From Deinococcus taeanensis (GTDB lineage: Bacteria > Deinococcota > Deinococci > Deinococcales > Deinococcaceae), in assembly GCF_020229735.1 (NCBI RefSeq), contig NZ_CP083455.1, positions 1,205,001 through 1,269,000 of the forward strand: a stretch of 64,000 bases of DNA, written 5' to 3'. The notes under the pieces were generated by a model that was given only the letters and a program-made list of their open reading frames with translations, was not told the DNA's origin and ran no database searches. Both the position numbers and the translations under genes were made by a program. Below, in pieces: positions 1 through 9,598 of this stretch. How positions within the stretch are numbered: position 1 is the first letter of the stretch; each line of letters begins with the position of its first letter.

Positions 1-126
1 CCGCTACACAGTAGGCCCTGACAGTTTCCTTTCAGAACGCGGATTTGCTGTTCAGATAGCGGGTGGAACCCCATGAAGGCGATTGCATTACAGAAAGAGA
101 AGTGAAGAACACACTAATACAAGGGT
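1..126. other. Leader region of the degV gene
   Basis: No gene is visible here. The last part is A+T-rich and holds a possible -10 box (TAATAC, 111-122 region) about 6 nt before the ATG at 127. That fits a leaderless or near-leaderless transcript of the DegV gene. Confidence 0.4.
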
Positions 127-969
127 ATGATTGCCGTTCTTACCGACTCCACCTGTGATCTGCACCCGGACAGTGCGCAGCAGATGGGCATTCGCGTTGT
201 CCCCCTGCAGGTCAACATGCAGGAACGCACCATGCTCGACTGGCTGGAAATCGACCCGGACGCCGTGTACGACCACATGCGCACTGGGGGCGCTGCCACC
301 ACCGCGCCCGTCTCGGTCAGCGCGTTCGCCGAACAGTACCGCGAACTCCTGAAAACGCACGACGCCGTCTTAAGCCTCCACCTGTCCGGCAAGCTGTCTG
401 AAACGGTGCGGAACGCCCAGGAAGCCGCGCAGGCCCTGGGCGAGACCAGCCGCATTCACGTGCTCGACACCGAGGTGGCCGGCGGTCCCCTGGCCGAACT
501 TGCCATGGTGGCGCGCACCCACCTGAACAGCAGCGAAGATCTTCAGGGCGCCGCGAAAGCCGTGCTGGATGCCCGGGACCGCATGTACTCCGAAATGTCG
601 GTGGCCAGCCTGGAGTACCTGCGCCGCAGTGGCCGGATCGGGCGGGCCCAGGCGCTGCTGGGCAACATGCTGAGCCTGCGGCCCATCCTCGCCTTCGACC
701 ACGGCGAACTGAAAGCCACGCGCCGCGTGAAGGTGGACCAGGCCGCCGCGGACATGCTCGACAGCATCAAGGGCCGCCTGGGGAACGCGCCGGTGAGCGT
801 CACGATCATGCACGCCGGGCGCGACACGGCCCGGATCAATGCGCTGCGCAGCGCCATGGCCGCCAGCGGCTTGAACGTGCAGCGCGGCCGCGTGCAGCTG
901 ATGGGGCCCGTGATCGGCGCGCACGTCGGGCCGGGCACGTACGGCTTTACGGCGCTGCCCCTCGCCTGA
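127..969 (+). CDS. DegV family fatty-acid-binding protein
   Basis: Protein of 280 aa, the full usual length of the DegV (FakB-like) family. These proteins bind a free fatty acid and, where a FakA kinase is present, hand it over for phosphorylation. The N-terminal MIAVLTDSTCDL carries the family TDS(T/S)CDL signature, and the C-terminal GPVIGAHVGPGTYGF matches the conserved end of the fold. No FakA partner is in the window. The ATG lies just after an A+T-rich stretch with a -10-like TAATAC, so the mRNA may be leaderless. The gene faces the ABC permease gene and shares a terminator hairpin with it. The family call is secure; the ligand is not known from sequence. Confidence 0.9.
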   Translation: MIAVLTDSTCDLHPDSAQQMGIRVVPLQVNMQERTMLDWLEIDPDAVYDHMRTGGAATTAPVSVSAFAEQYRELLKTHDAVLSLHLSGKLSETVRNAQEAAQALGETSRIHVLDTEVAGGPLAELAMVARTHLNSSEDLQGAAKAVLDARDRMYSEMSVASLEYLRRSGRIGRAQALLGNMLSLRPILAFDHGELKATRRVKVDQAAADMLDSIKGRLGNAPVSVTIMHAGRDTARINALRSAMAASGLNVQRGRVQLMGPVIGAHVGPGTYGFTALPLA

Positions 970-987
970 GGCGAGGGCAGACAGAGC

Positions 988-1020
988 AGGAGGGGGCCGC
1001 GAGATACGCAGCCCCCTCCT
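988..1020. terminator. Bidirectional terminator hairpin between degV and dppC-like genes
   Basis: A 10-bp perfect stem (AGGAGGGGGC / GCCCCCTCCT) with a 13-nt loop lies between two convergent stop codons. There is no real T tract, only TTG, so the efficiency is uncertain. Confidence 0.6.
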
Positions 1021-1030
1021 TGCAGCGGTC

Positions 1031-2029
1031 CTACTGCGTGCTGCGCGGGTCCAGCACGTCCCGCAGGCCGTCACCCAGCAGGTTGAAGCCCAGCACCGTC
1101 AGGAAGATCGCCAGGCCCGGGAACACCATCGTCCACGGCGCGTCAATGTAGTACTGGCGGCTGTCGCTGATCATCGTGCCCCACTCCGGCAGAGGGGGCT
1201 GCGCCCCAATGCCAAGGAATCCCAGGGCCGCCACCTCAATGGTGGCCGTGGCGATGCTCAGCGCGCCCTGCACGATCAGTGGTGACAGGCTGTTGGGGAG
1301 CACGTGCCGGAAGATCATACGGGTCTGCGAGGCGCCCAGCGCACCCGCCGCCTGCACGAACTCCCGTTCCCTCACGGAAAGCACCACCCCGCGCGCCAGG
1401 CGCAGGTACACCGGCACCTGCACCAGCGACACGGCCAGCATCGCGGTCACCAGCTGCGGGCTGTTCAGCGCGAACAGGCGGTCAAGGCCGGCGATCAGGA
1501 GGGGAGGGTCACTGGTGCTGAAGATGCTGGCAAATCCGATGGCCAGCAGGATGCTCGGAAAGGCCAGCATCACGTCCGTCAGGTACCCCAGGACGCTGTC
1601 CAGCCACCCGCCGTAATACCCGGCCAGCAGGCCTAGCAGCGTGCCGAGCACGAGCGCCAGGATGGTGCTCACCACGCCGACTTTCAGACTGATCCGCGTG
1701 CCGTGCAGCACGCGCGTCATAACGTCCCGGCCCAGGTTGTCCGTTCCAAACGGTGCGGCCCAGGCATTCACCTTGCCGCTGACCGGATCGGTGTAGGTTT
1801 CCGCCACGTCCTTGTTCCACAGGGCCGTCACGCTGGGCGGCTTCAGGGTCAGGCGGTAGTTGCGGTCAGTGGTGGGATCGTACGGCTTCAGGACGCTGGC
1901 CAGCACTGCCAGCAGCACGAACGCGAGGACAATCACTGCGCCGACCTTGCCGGGCGTGCTGCGCCGGAACCGGCGCCAGAAGATACTGTCCTGCTTTCGT
2001 TTCACAGCCGGAACGGTTGCGGTTGTCAT
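1031..2029 (-). CDS. Peptide ABC transporter permease, DppC type
   Basis: Protein of 332 aa, second inner-membrane permease of a peptide/nickel (PepT) family ABC importer. A first membrane helix lies near residues 29-47, followed by the OppC/DppC domain and the BPD_transp_1 core with five further hydrophobic segments. The EAA loop that docks the ATPase is seen at about 226-250 (AAGALGASQTRMIFRHVLPN). It follows the DppB-like gene by 17 nt and the binding-protein gene lies upstream, so the three form one operon. No DppD/DppF ATPase genes lie in the window, so the ATPases must be encoded elsewhere. The substrate (di- or oligopeptide) cannot be fixed from sequence. Confidence 0.93.
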   Translation of the reverse strand: MTTATVPAVKRKQDSIFWRRFRRSTPGKVGAVIVLAFVLLAVLASVLKPYDPTTDRNYRLTLKPPSVTALWNKDVAETYTDPVSGKVNAWAAPFGTDNLGRDVMTRVLHGTRISLKVGVVSTILALVLGTLLGLLAGYYGGWLDSVLGYLTDVMLAFPSILLAIGFASIFSTSDPPLLIAGLDRLFALNSPQLVTAMLAVSLVQVPVYLRLARGVVLSVREREFVQAAGALGASQTRMIFRHVLPNSLSPLIVQGALSIATATIEVAALGFLGIGAQPPLPEWGTMISDSRQYYIDAPWTMVFPGLAIFLTVLGFNLLGDGLRDVLDPRSTQ

Positions 2030-2046
2030 GTCTTCACCAGTTCCTT

Positions 2047-3075
2047 TCAGCTGTACTGAATGCGGGGGTCCAGGGCAGCGTAACTCAGGTCCACGATCAG
2101 GTTCGCGACGCTCACCACCAGGGCCGCGAAGATCACGCCGCCCTGAATGATGGGGTAGTCCCGCTGACTGATCGCTTCATACACCCACGAGCCGATCCCC
2201 GGCCACGAGAAGATCGTTTCGGTCAGGACGGCGCCGCCCAGCAGCGCCCCGGCCTGCAGGCCGATGACCGTCACGACCGGCAGCAGGGCGTTGCGCAGCG
2301 CGTGCTTGACCGTCACGGCCCGCTGCGTGAGGCCCTTGGCGCGGGCTGTCCGCACGTAATCCTGTCCCAGCACGTCCAGCATGGAACTGCGCGTGATGCG
2401 CGCGATGATTGCCAGGGGGATGGTCCCCAGCGCGATGGCCGGCAGAATCAGGTGCCGCAGCGCGTCCCAGCTCGCCGCCGGCTGACCGCGCAGCAGGCCG
2501 TCGAGCACGTAGAACCCGGTCATGGGCTGCAGGTCCGTCTCACTGCCCAGCCGGGCGCTCGGCGGCAGCCAGCCCAGCTTCACGGCAAAGAAATACGACA
2601 GCAGCAGGCCAAGCCAGAACACGGGCATGCTCACGCCCAGCAGGGAGATGGTGGTAGCGAGGTTATCCCAGAAGCTGTTGCGGCGCAGCGCGGCGAGAAT
2701 CCCGGCCGGCATGCCCACCAGCAGGGCGAACAGCAGGGCCGCGACACTCAGCTCGGCGGTCGCCGGAAAGCGGGCCTTCAGGTCGTCCAGCACCGGAATG
2801 TTGCTCTTGATGCCGGTGCCCAGGTCGCCGCGCAGCAAGGCGTTCATGTACTTCGGGTACTGGGCGTCGAGCGGATTGGACGGATTGAGGAACCACGGCT
2901 TGTTGAGGCCCAGCTGCTCACGCAGCGCAGCGGCCGCTTCCGGCGTGGCGCGCTCGCCCAGCATGGCCACTGCCGGGTCACCGGGAATCGAACGGACGAA
3001 CACGAAAACCACCAGGCTGATGCCCAGCATGACCAGCACGGTCCGCAGCAGGCGGCGAATCAGGTAACTGCCCAA
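2047..3075 (-). CDS. Peptide ABC transporter permease, DppB type
   Basis: Protein of 342 aa, first inner-membrane permease of the same importer. The start MGSYLIRRLLRTVLVMLGIS is the typical DppB/OppB N-terminal helix. The long periplasmic segment with GDPA and the EAA loop at about 240-267 (DYVRTARAKGLTQRAVTVKH) are family hallmarks. It sits about 100 nt after the binding-protein gene and 17 nt before the DppC-type gene. This order (binding protein, B, C) is standard for the family. Confidence 0.93.
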   Translation of the reverse strand: MGSYLIRRLLRTVLVMLGISLVVFVFVRSIPGDPAVAMLGERATPEAAAALREQLGLNKPWFLNPSNPLDAQYPKYMNALLRGDLGTGIKSNIPVLDDLKARFPATAELSVAALLFALLVGMPAGILAALRRNSFWDNLATTISLLGVSMPVFWLGLLLSYFFAVKLGWLPPSARLGSETDLQPMTGFYVLDGLLRGQPAASWDALRHLILPAIALGTIPLAIIARITRSSMLDVLGQDYVRTARAKGLTQRAVTVKHALRNALLPVVTVIGLQAGALLGGAVLTETIFSWPGIGSWVYEAISQRDYPIIQGGVIFAALVVSVANLIVDLSYAALDPRIQYS

Positions 3076-3175
3076 AGCAAACCTCCAGAAAAACAGTTGG
3101 TGATGAATGGACCTGCGCGCGCGGAGGCCGGGGCAGGCGCCCGGATGGACGCTGCTCCGGCCCCACGCGGGCGGC

Positions 3176-4753
3176 TTATTTCTTGCCGGGAACGCTGACG
3201 GAGTTGAACGCTTCGCTGCCCAGGGGGCTGGGCACCCAGCCCTTCACGTAGGTCCGTGCGGCGGCCAGGGGGTTGCTGTGAACCATCGGGATGCGGTACG
3301 CGGCGTTGTAGGTCATTTCGTGCAGCTGCTGGTAGATCTTGGCCTTGGCGGCCTGCGTGGGTGCGGCGCGGCCCTGTTGCAGCAGGGTCTCGACGGTGCT
3401 GGGGTTCCAGTTGATGTCGTCGCTGGCGTTGCTGCCGTAGTACGCGCCGTAGAAGTTGTCGGGATCGCCGTAGTCGCCGGTCCAGCCGATCATGTACATG
3501 TCGAAGCCGGGTTCCTTGTTGCGGTCTTCCAGGTATTTGGCCCAGTCCTCGGTTTTCAGGTTCACCTTCACGCCGATGGCACTCAGGTCAGCGGCAATGG
3601 CCTCGGCGATGGGTTTGGGGTTCGGGAAGTACGGGCGGGACACGGGCATGTACCACAGGTCCAGGCTGATGCCGTTCGGGTAGCCGGCGTCAGCGAGCAT
3701 TTTCTTCGCAGCGGCAGGATCGAACTTGTAATCCGCGGGCACCTTGCTGCTGTTTGCCCAGGCCATCACGGGCGGCACGAAGGAGGCGTTGCTGATGCCC
3801 AGGCCGTTCCAGAAGGCATTCACGATCTCCTTCTTGTTGATGGCCATGCTGATCGCCTGGCGCACCTTCTCGTTCTTCAGGTACTGGTTGCGGTTGTTCA
3901 GGCTCAGGAAGCCCACGTTGAAGCTGGGCCGCTTGACCGCCACGAGGTTCTTGTCGGCCTGCACGCTCTTGAGGCTGTCGGGCGTGAGGTCGTTGGCAAA
4001 GTCGATGGTGCCGGCCTTCAGCTCGTTCAGGCGCTGGCTGGCGTCCTTGATGGACCGGATGATCAGCTGGTCGACCTTGGCCTTCTCACCCCAGTACAGC
4101 TTGTTGGGCAGCAGGGTCACGCGGTCACCGGTGCGCCAGCTCTGGAAGACAAACGGGCCGGTGCCGACGGGTTTGCTGGCTGGCGTGCCGTACTTCGCAC
4201 CTTCCTTCTTGATGGCCGTGGGGCTGGCAATCCCGAAGTACCCGGCGGCGAGCACGTTGGGCAGCACGCTGGAGGGTTTGTTCAGGTCAATGCGGACGGT
4301 TGAGTCGTTGACCTTGACGATGTTCTTGATGACGGCCGTGGCGTCGCCCTTGTAGCCGCCGAGCAGCTCGCCAACGATTTCGAAGGTGCGGCCCTGATCA
4401 CGGAAGCTGTAGGGGTGGGCTTTGTCCCACCAGCGGCTGAGGTTGAACACAATCGCGTCGGCGTTCATGGCGGTGCCGTCGTGGAAGCGGACGCCCTTAC
4501 GGAGCGTGAAGGTCCAGGCGGTGTTGTTCGCGTTGGGTGTCCACTTGGTGGCCAGACCGGGTTTGAGGTCGGTGGTGCCGTCCTCGAAATCCACCAGGGT
4601 GTCGTAGATCTGGCGCTGCACGAGGATGCTGATGCCGTCGGTGATGTTCCCGGGCTCCAGGCTGACGGGCTCGCCGTTACCGCCGAAAACCAGCGTGGCG
4701 GCCGACGCGGCGCTGAGGGTGGAGAGCAGAGCGGTCAGGAGCAGTTTCTTCAT
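3176..4753 (-). CDS. Peptide ABC transporter substrate-binding protein
   Basis: Protein of 525 aa, extracytoplasmic receptor of the SBP_bac_5 (DppA/OppA) family. I chose the ATG at 4753 because it begins a clean signal peptide (MKKLLLTALLSTLSAASA, cleavage near residue 18) and is preceded by GGAGG. The open frame continues upstream without domain content. There is no lipobox Cys. Family motifs such as FHDGTAMNADAIVFNL and VRQAISMAINK are visible. First gene of the operon; a TTGACA-17-TACCCT promoter lies about 100 nt upstream. Ligand class is peptide or related; exact ligand unknown. Confidence 0.94.
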   Translation of the reverse strand: MKKLLLTALLSTLSAASAATLVFGGNGEPVSLEPGNITDGISILVQRQIYDTLVDFEDGTTDLKPGLATKWTPNANNTAWTFTLRKGVRFHDGTAMNADAIVFNLSRWWDKAHPYSFRDQGRTFEIVGELLGGYKGDATAVIKNIVKVNDSTVRIDLNKPSSVLPNVLAAGYFGIASPTAIKKEGAKYGTPASKPVGTGPFVFQSWRTGDRVTLLPNKLYWGEKAKVDQLIIRSIKDASQRLNELKAGTIDFANDLTPDSLKSVQADKNLVAVKRPSFNVGFLSLNNRNQYLKNEKVRQAISMAINKKEIVNAFWNGLGISNASFVPPVMAWANSSKVPADYKFDPAAAKKMLADAGYPNGISLDLWYMPVSRPYFPNPKPIAEAIAADLSAIGVKVNLKTEDWAKYLEDRNKEPGFDMYMIGWTGDYGDPDNFYGAYYGSNASDDINWNPSTVETLLQQGRAAPTQAAKAKIYQQLHEMTYNAAYRIPMVHSNPLAAARTYVKGWVPSPLGSEAFNSVSVPGKK

Positions 4754-4847
4754 GGAACCTCCGCACCCGCCGCCTGAACCCACGGCGCCCCGGACGGGGC
4801 GTGTGGCGTTGGACGGGCAGGTGATGAAAACAGGAAAACGTGCGCTT

Positions 4848-4876
4848 AGGGTATGGGCCACCTGTGGGGGTGTCAA
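4848..4876 (-). promoter_or_regulatory. Sigma-70 type promoter of the peptide transporter operon
   Basis: On the minus strand a perfect -35 TTGACA (4871-4876) is followed after exactly 17 nt by TACCCT (4848-4853). Transcription would begin near 4841, leaving a leader of about 88 nt before the binding-protein ATG at 4753. Confidence 0.75.
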
Positions 4877-4988
4877 GCGAGCGTCCCGGCGTAGCGGCAC
4901 CCGCCGGGCCACGGGCGGCAGGGAAGCCTGCGGGGCGCCGGCGGCGTGCAGTGCGGGCGGCGCCGGGGCCTGGCCCGGAGGACGGTGT

Positions 4989-5747
4989 TCAGCCCACCCC
5001 GATGGGGGTGCGGAGTACCCCAATGCCCTCGACCTCAACCTCGACCACGTCCCCGGCGTTCAGGGCGCCCACTCCTTCGGGCGTGCCGGTCAGGACGACG
5101 TCCCCGGGCTCCAGCGTCACGAACCGCGTGACGTACACCAGGATGTCCACGACCGGGAAGATCAGGTGACTCGTGCGGCTGTCCTGGCGCACGGCGCCGT
5201 TCACGCGGGTCTGCACGCGCAGGTCGGTGGGGTCCAGGTCGGTTTCCAGCCAGGGGCCCAGCGGGCAGAACCGGTCGGCGGCCTTCGCGCGGAACCACTG
5301 AAGGTCCGTTTTCTGAAGGTCCCGCGCCGTGAGGTCCAGCCCGCAGGTGTACCCGGCCACGTGCGCCAGCGCGGTGTCCGGCGTGAGGTGCCGGGCGCGC
5401 TGGCCGATCACGAGGGCCAGTTCCCCCTCAAAGTGGAAATTCTGGGTCCAGTCTGGCCGGTCCACGGTGCCGCCCGGTTCCGCCAGGGCATTGGGGCCTT
5501 TCAGGAAGATGCCCGGCTCACGCGGCAGGTCCCCGGTGTCGTTCCCCAGCTCCCGGATGTGATCCAGGTAGTTGCGGCCCACACACACGATCTTGGTCGG
5601 CTCGGCCGGGGCCAGCAGCGCCGCCGGGTTGAAGGGCACCGTGGTGCCCAGGGGTTCGCCCCGCATGCCGCGCGTCAGGTGAACCTGCGCGCCGTCCAGT
5701 TCGCCCCAGTGCGCCTGCCCTTCATGGGAAATTCTGACCAGTTGCAT
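4989..5747 (-). CDS. Fumarylacetoacetate hydrolase family protein
   Basis: Protein of 252 aa in the FAH superfamily. These metal-dependent enzymes cleave C-C bonds or decarboxylate/isomerise 2-oxo acids, for example in aromatic catabolism. Seen: [14 protein letters not shown] (substrate lid region), metal ligands in [10 protein letters not shown] (E107, E109) and Asp138 in [10 protein letters not shown], and the closing [11 protein letters not shown]. The ATG at 5747 lies 6 nt after TATCCT (5754-5759), so a leaderless mRNA is likely. Length suits the single-domain HpcE/YisK-like group. The exact substrate cannot be assigned. Confidence 0.9.
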   Translation of the reverse strand: MQLVRISHEGQAHWGELDGAQVHLTRGMRGEPLGTTVPFNPAALLAPAEPTKIVCVGRNYLDHIRELGNDTGDLPREPGIFLKGPNALAEPGGTVDRPDWTQNFHFEGELALVIGQRARHLTPDTALAHVAGYTCGLDLTARDLQKTDLQWFRAKAADRFCPLGPWLETDLDPTDLRVQTRVNGAVRQDSRTSHLIFPVVDILVYVTRFVTLEPGDVVLTGTPEGVGALNAGDVVEVEVEGIGVLRTPIGVG

Positions 5748-5785
5748 GCGCGCAGGATACGGGACGCGCGGGTGCCCGGCGCACT

Positions 5786-7570
5786 TCAGGCGATCAGCGG
5801 GGCGGGACGGCCAAAATGGTAGCCCTGCAGGTACGTGCAGCCCACGTCGCGCAGCAGCTGGGCCTGCCGGGCGGTCTCTACGCCTTCGGCAATGGTGCTG
5901 AGGTCCAGCGCGCGGGCCAGGGTCACGATGCTCCGCACGACGTCCAGTGCGCGCCGCCCCCCGGGCGTGTCCTGGCCTACGTCCTGCACGAACGACCGGT
6001 CAATTTTCAGGTGCTGCACGGGCAGGGTTGCGAGCGCCGACAGGCTGGAGTACCCCGTGCCGAAGTCGTCGAGCGCCAGCTGAACGCCGAGGTCCCGCAG
6101 GCGGGTGAGGACCTCGCGGGAGCGGTCGGCGTCCAGCAGCGACGTTTCGGTGATTTCCAGCACCAGCTGGTCAGGCGGCAGGCCGGTGTCGTCCAGCACC
6201 CTGGCGACCCGCTGCACGTAATCCCCCTGCTCAAATTCCAGTGGGCTGACGTTCACGGAGACGCGGCTCAGCCGGCCGCTCTGCACCTGTGTGGCCGCCT
6301 CGCGCAGCATGAACTCCCCCAGCTCATGGATCTGCCCGGAGCTTTCCGCCAGCGGAATGAACGCCGCGGGGCTGATCAGCGTGCCGCCCCTGCGCCAGCG
6401 GATCAGGGCCTCGTGCGCCACCGGCGTGAAATCCTGCGCGCGGACCACCGGCTGGTAGACCGCGAGCAGCTCCCCGCGGGTCCGGGCGTGGTGCAGCGCG
6501 GAGACGAGTTCAATTTCGGCGGCGCTGCGCCGGTCGTGCTGGGCGTTGAAGTACGCGTAGCGCTGGCCGCTGCGTTTGGCGCGGTACATGGCGGTGTCCG
6601 CGCGGGTCAGCATCTCGTCGGCGTCCACGCCGTCGTCCGGGTACAGGCTCACGCCCGCACTCCAGGCAACAAACAGTTCCTGCCCGTTCAGCACGAACGG
6701 CACGCGGAAGGCGTCCTGGAGACGATCGAGAATCTGATCGGTGGCCTGAATGTCTCGCACGTCCGTGAGAACCAGCGTGAACTCATCGCCGCCCATCCGG
6801 GCCACAAGGTCACTGCTGGAGACCGCGTCGCGAAGGCGCACCGCCACCTGCTGAAGCAGGAGGTCCCCGGTTTCGTGCCCCAGCGTGTCGTTGATGACCT
6901 TGAAGCGGTCAAGATCCAGCAGGCACAGTGCCACGCGCTCTCCCGTCAGGGTGACGCGCCGCGTGGCCTGCGACAGGTGCTGCCGGAAGTGGGCGCGGTT
7001 GGGCAGGCCGGTCAGCGGGTCGGTCAGGGCCAGATGATCCAGCTGCGTCTGTGCGCGGCGGCGGTCAAGTTCCGCAGTGACGATCTCCGCGAGGTGCTTC
7101 AGGTCCTCAATGTCCTGCGCGCTGAAGGGCCGCGGCTGGTGGTCGATGAGGCACAGCGTCCCGACCGCGTACCCCTCCGCACTCATTACGGGAATCCCTG
7201 CGTACGCCCGGACGTTCTCTTCGCCTGTCACGCAGTCCAGGCGGTGGGCTCTCGGGTCGAGGTGCGTATCGGCCATCACCAGCGGCCCGCTGTGCTCAAT
7301 CGTGAGGCTGCACACCGACGACGCCCGGGGCATCTCAAGGGCAGGGTGGCCCACCTGCGCCTTGAACCACAGCCGGTCGTGATCCACGAGGCTCAGGAGA
7401 ACCACGGGGACCCGGAAGTGCCGGGCGGCGAGCTGCACGATCCGGTCGAACGCTTGCTCGGGCGGGGTGTCCAGCAGGTTCAGCGCGCGCAGAGCCTCCA
7501 GCCGGCCGGCCTCATCGCCCATGACAGCCAGCGACTGAAAAGCATTCAGGTCCGGCAGGTCAGGCCACAT
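5786..7570 (-). CDS. GAF-GGDEF-EAL cyclic-di-GMP signalling protein
   Basis: Protein of 594 aa that may both make and break c-di-GMP. Order: GAF sensor (about 20-160), GGDEF diguanylate cyclase (about 175-330) with intact RMGGDEF, and EAL phosphodiesterase (about 350-590) with [23 protein letters not shown] and [10 protein letters not shown]. The cyclase I-site RxxD is replaced by SSSD, so product inhibition at that site should be lost. No membrane segment or signal peptide is seen, so it is cytosolic. I prefer the ATG at 7570, which follows a GACACT -10 by 6 nt. A GTG at 7588 would add 6 residues. Single gene. Confidence 0.93.
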   Translation of the reverse strand: MWPDLPDLNAFQSLAVMGDEAGRLEALRALNLLDTPPEQAFDRIVQLAARHFRVPVVLLSLVDHDRLWFKAQVGHPALEMPRASSVCSLTIEHSGPLVMADTHLDPRAHRLDCVTGEENVRAYAGIPVMSAEGYAVGTLCLIDHQPRPFSAQDIEDLKHLAEIVTAELDRRRAQTQLDHLALTDPLTGLPNRAHFRQHLSQATRRVTLTGERVALCLLDLDRFKVINDTLGHETGDLLLQQVAVRLRDAVSSSDLVARMGGDEFTLVLTDVRDIQATDQILDRLQDAFRVPFVLNGQELFVAWSAGVSLYPDDGVDADEMLTRADTAMYRAKRSGQRYAYFNAQHDRRSAAEIELVSALHHARTRGELLAVYQPVVRAQDFTPVAHEALIRWRRGGTLISPAAFIPLAESSGQIHELGEFMLREAATQVQSGRLSRVSVNVSPLEFEQGDYVQRVARVLDDTGLPPDQLVLEITETSLLDADRSREVLTRLRDLGVQLALDDFGTGYSSLSALATLPVQHLKIDRSFVQDVGQDTPGGRRALDVVRSIVTLARALDLSTIAEGVETARQAQLLRDVGCTYLQGYHFGRPAPLIA

Positions 7571-7669
7571 GCGCGCAGTGTCCAGCACAAGGCCTCACAC
7601 GAACCTGTCAGTCCAGGGACTGAAGGCCGGGTGAGACCCCTGTGGGCGACGCGTCTGCCGGCTGGCCGG

Positions 7670-8806
7670 TTACTTGAGGAGGTGGCGGCTGATCACGACA
7701 CGCTGAATTTCGTTGGTGCCTTCATAGATCATGTTCAGTTTCACGTCGCGCAGCAGTTTCTCCACGGGGTACTCACCCACGTACCCGTACCCGCCGTGCA
7801 CCTGAATGGCTTCGTTCGCGGCGCTGAAGGCCATTTCCGAGCAGTACGCCTTGGCGATGGCGCTCTCGTAGCCGTGCGCCTGATGCTGATCGACCAGCCA
7901 CGCGGCCTTCTGGTACATCAGGCGGCCGGTCTCGATGCCCATGGCCATTTCGGCCAGCTTGAACTGAATGGCCTGAAATTCCGCGATGGGTTTCCCGAAC
8001 GCCGCGCGCTCCCTGGCGTACTTCACGCTCTCGTCCAGGGCGCGCCGGGCGATGCCCACCGAGCCGGCCGCCACAGGAATGCGGGTCTTGTCGAGGGTTT
8101 TCATGGCGATCTTGAAGCCGTCACCCAGGCCGCCCAGCTGGTTCTCGCGGGGCACCCGGACGTTCTCGAACACCAGTTCGCTGGTCAGGGAGGCACGCTG
8201 GCCCATCTTGTGTTTGATCTTGTTGTACGTGAACCCGGGGGCGTCCCGGGGAACGACGAGCGCCACCGTGGCGCGGTGGCCCCCCTGGCGGTCCGTGGTG
8301 GCAAACACGACCGTTACCTCGGCGAGGCCGCCGTTGCTGATCCACATCTTCGTGCCGTTGATGACCCATTCGTCGCCGTCCAGCACGGCGGTGGTGCCCA
8401 TTGCCGCTGCGTCGGAACCGTTGTTCGGTTCGCTGAGGGCAAAGGCGGCCAGGCCGGCCTTCTCGGTCAGGGGGGTCAGGAAACGCTGCTGCTGCTCCTG
8501 CGTTCCGCCGATCAGGATGGGGGCGATGCCCAGCTCACTGGCCATCAGGACCGTGTAGATGCCCATGCAGCCGTAGGCGAGTTCCTCGCCGATCAGGCAC
8601 TCGTCGAACATGCCCAGGCCAAGGCCGCCGGCGTGCTCGGGAATGGTGGGGTTCAGGATGCCCACCTCGAAGGCCTTTTCCACGACCTGCCAGGGCAGTT
8701 CCTCCTTCTGGTCGTACTCGGCGGCGATCGGAATGATCTCCTTGCGGGCGAAGTCGCGGGCAAGTTGTTGCAGCTGGCGTTGTTCGTCGTTCAGGGTGAA
8801 GTCCAT
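7670..8806 (-). CDS. Acyl-CoA dehydrogenase
   Basis: Protein of 378 aa. Flavoenzyme of fatty-acid beta-oxidation that introduces the C2-C3 double bond into acyl-CoA using FAD and passes electrons to ETF. The three regular blocks are present: helical N domain (MDFTLNDEQ), beta domain with AFALSEPNNGSDA and WISNGG, and helical C domain with the catalytic Glu in IYEGTNEIQR. The ATG at 8806 is chosen because GAGGAG lies 5 nt upstream. A GTG two codons earlier would overlap that ribosome-binding site. Closest to short/medium-chain (bcd/acdA-like) enzymes; chain-length specificity unknown. Confidence 0.93.
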   Translation of the reverse strand: MDFTLNDEQRQLQQLARDFARKEIIPIAAEYDQKEELPWQVVEKAFEVGILNPTIPEHAGGLGLGMFDECLIGEELAYGCMGIYTVLMASELGIAPILIGGTQEQQQRFLTPLTEKAGLAAFALSEPNNGSDAAAMGTTAVLDGDEWVINGTKMWISNGGLAEVTVVFATTDRQGGHRATVALVVPRDAPGFTYNKIKHKMGQRASLTSELVFENVRVPRENQLGGLGDGFKIAMKTLDKTRIPVAAGSVGIARRALDESVKYARERAAFGKPIAEFQAIQFKLAEMAMGIETGRLMYQKAAWLVDQHQAHGYESAIAKAYCSEMAFSAANEAIQVHGGYGYVGEYPVEKLLRDVKLNMIYEGTNEIQRVVISRHLLK

Positions 8807-8941
8807 AGGCACTCCTCAGGGGTTTCGGCCGGGGCGAAACGGTGGGAATCACACAGCGGTTTATACTGGGTTCAATCTTATCAGGTCGGGACGCAGGCCG
8901 CCGGGGCGCCCCTGTCACGGCCTGCGTCACGCCCCACCCAC

Positions 8942-9049
8942 TCAGTGCAGCTCGCGCAGCACCGCCGCCAGCAGCAGCACATTCACGCACAGCAGGACAT
9001 TCGACACCGGGATCGTCCAGGCATCATTCTGCCGTTTTTTGCGCCTCAT
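8942..9049 (-). CDS. Small single-pass membrane protein, 35 aa
   Basis: A 35-codon reading frame starts with a basic stretch (MRRKKRQNDAW) and continues into one strongly hydrophobic segment of about 20 residues (from VSNVLLCVNVLLLAAVL), ending in RELH. Basic-inside charge followed by a single helix is typical of small bacterial membrane proteins. It lies alone in the gap between the acyl-CoA dehydrogenase gene and the hsp20 gene, on the same strand. The ribosome-binding site is weak. I do not recognise a family; it could be chance, but composition and position favour a real gene. Confidence 0.45.
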   Translation of the reverse strand: MRRKKRQNDAWTIPVSNVLLCVNVLLLAAVLRELH

Positions 9050-9108
9050 TCGTCGTTTCCGGGCCACAGCGCGGTGAAGGTAGCACCCCCGCCCTGCGCC
9101 CGAATGCG

Positions 9109-9139
9109 AAAAAGACCGCATTGCCCCTGATGGGGGCGG
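9109..9139 (-). terminator. Terminator of hsp20 gene
   Basis: On the minus strand, 16 nt after the hsp20 stop, CCGC-CCCC-ATCA-GGGG-(CAAT)-GCGG forms a bulged hairpin followed by TCTTTTTC. Confidence 0.65.
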
Positions 9140-9154
9140 CCCCCCGGCCGGCGG

Positions 9155-9556
9155 TCAGGGTGTGTCGTCCGGCACGCGGTCCGCAGCCACATTGATCGTC
9201 GGGTGCCGCTTCTCGAAGCGCACGGTCAGCACCCCGTGACTCAGACTGGCCTGCCCGGTCTGCGGCAGCACCGGCTCCGGAAATGTCAGGGTTCGGCGGA
9301 AGGTGCCACTGGGCCGGTCACCGCCCAGACGACGGGCCGGCTCCGCCCGTTGTCCCGCGACCGTAACGGTGTCGCCCTCCTCAAACAATTCAAGCGTGTC
9401 CGCCTGAACGCCCGGTACGTCCACGTGAAGTTCCAGGTGGCTGTCCCCGTCGCACCAGTCGGCGGCGGGCGTCCAGGGGCCAAGGGCAGCGAGGGTCTCG
9501 ACCTCCTCGCGCAGCGTCATGAGTTGTTGCAGTCGCGCCAGCACGGGCTCGTTCAT
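9155..9556 (-). CDS. Hsp20/alpha-crystallin family small heat-shock protein
   Basis: Protein of 133 aa, an ATP-independent holdase chaperone that binds unfolding proteins in the cytoplasm. The alpha-crystallin domain spans about 35-125: SHLELHVDVPGVQADTLEL, GTFRRTLTFPEPV and the late LSHGVLTVRFEK, which is the A-x-x-x-n-GVL strand. The C-terminal tail lacks a clear I-x-I anchoring motif apart from INV. ATG at 9556 follows TACCGT (-10) by 7 nt, so the mRNA is probably leaderless. Divergent from miaA with only 42 nt between starts, so the two promoters must overlap. Confidence 0.9.
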   Translation of the reverse strand: MNEPVLARLQQLMTLREEVETLAALGPWTPAADWCDGDSHLELHVDVPGVQADTLELFEEGDTVTVAGQRAEPARRLGGDRPSGTFRRTLTFPEPVLPQTGQASLSHGVLTVRFEKRHPTINVAADRVPDDTP

Positions 9557-9598
9557 GATCGATACGGTAGCACCCCGGCGCGGGACGCCGCACCCGGT

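Noticed and set aside
3176..5038. Long version of the peptide-binding protein (start at 5038)
   Set aside because: The extra 95 residues run through the promoter and precede a clear signal peptide with its own ribosome-binding site.
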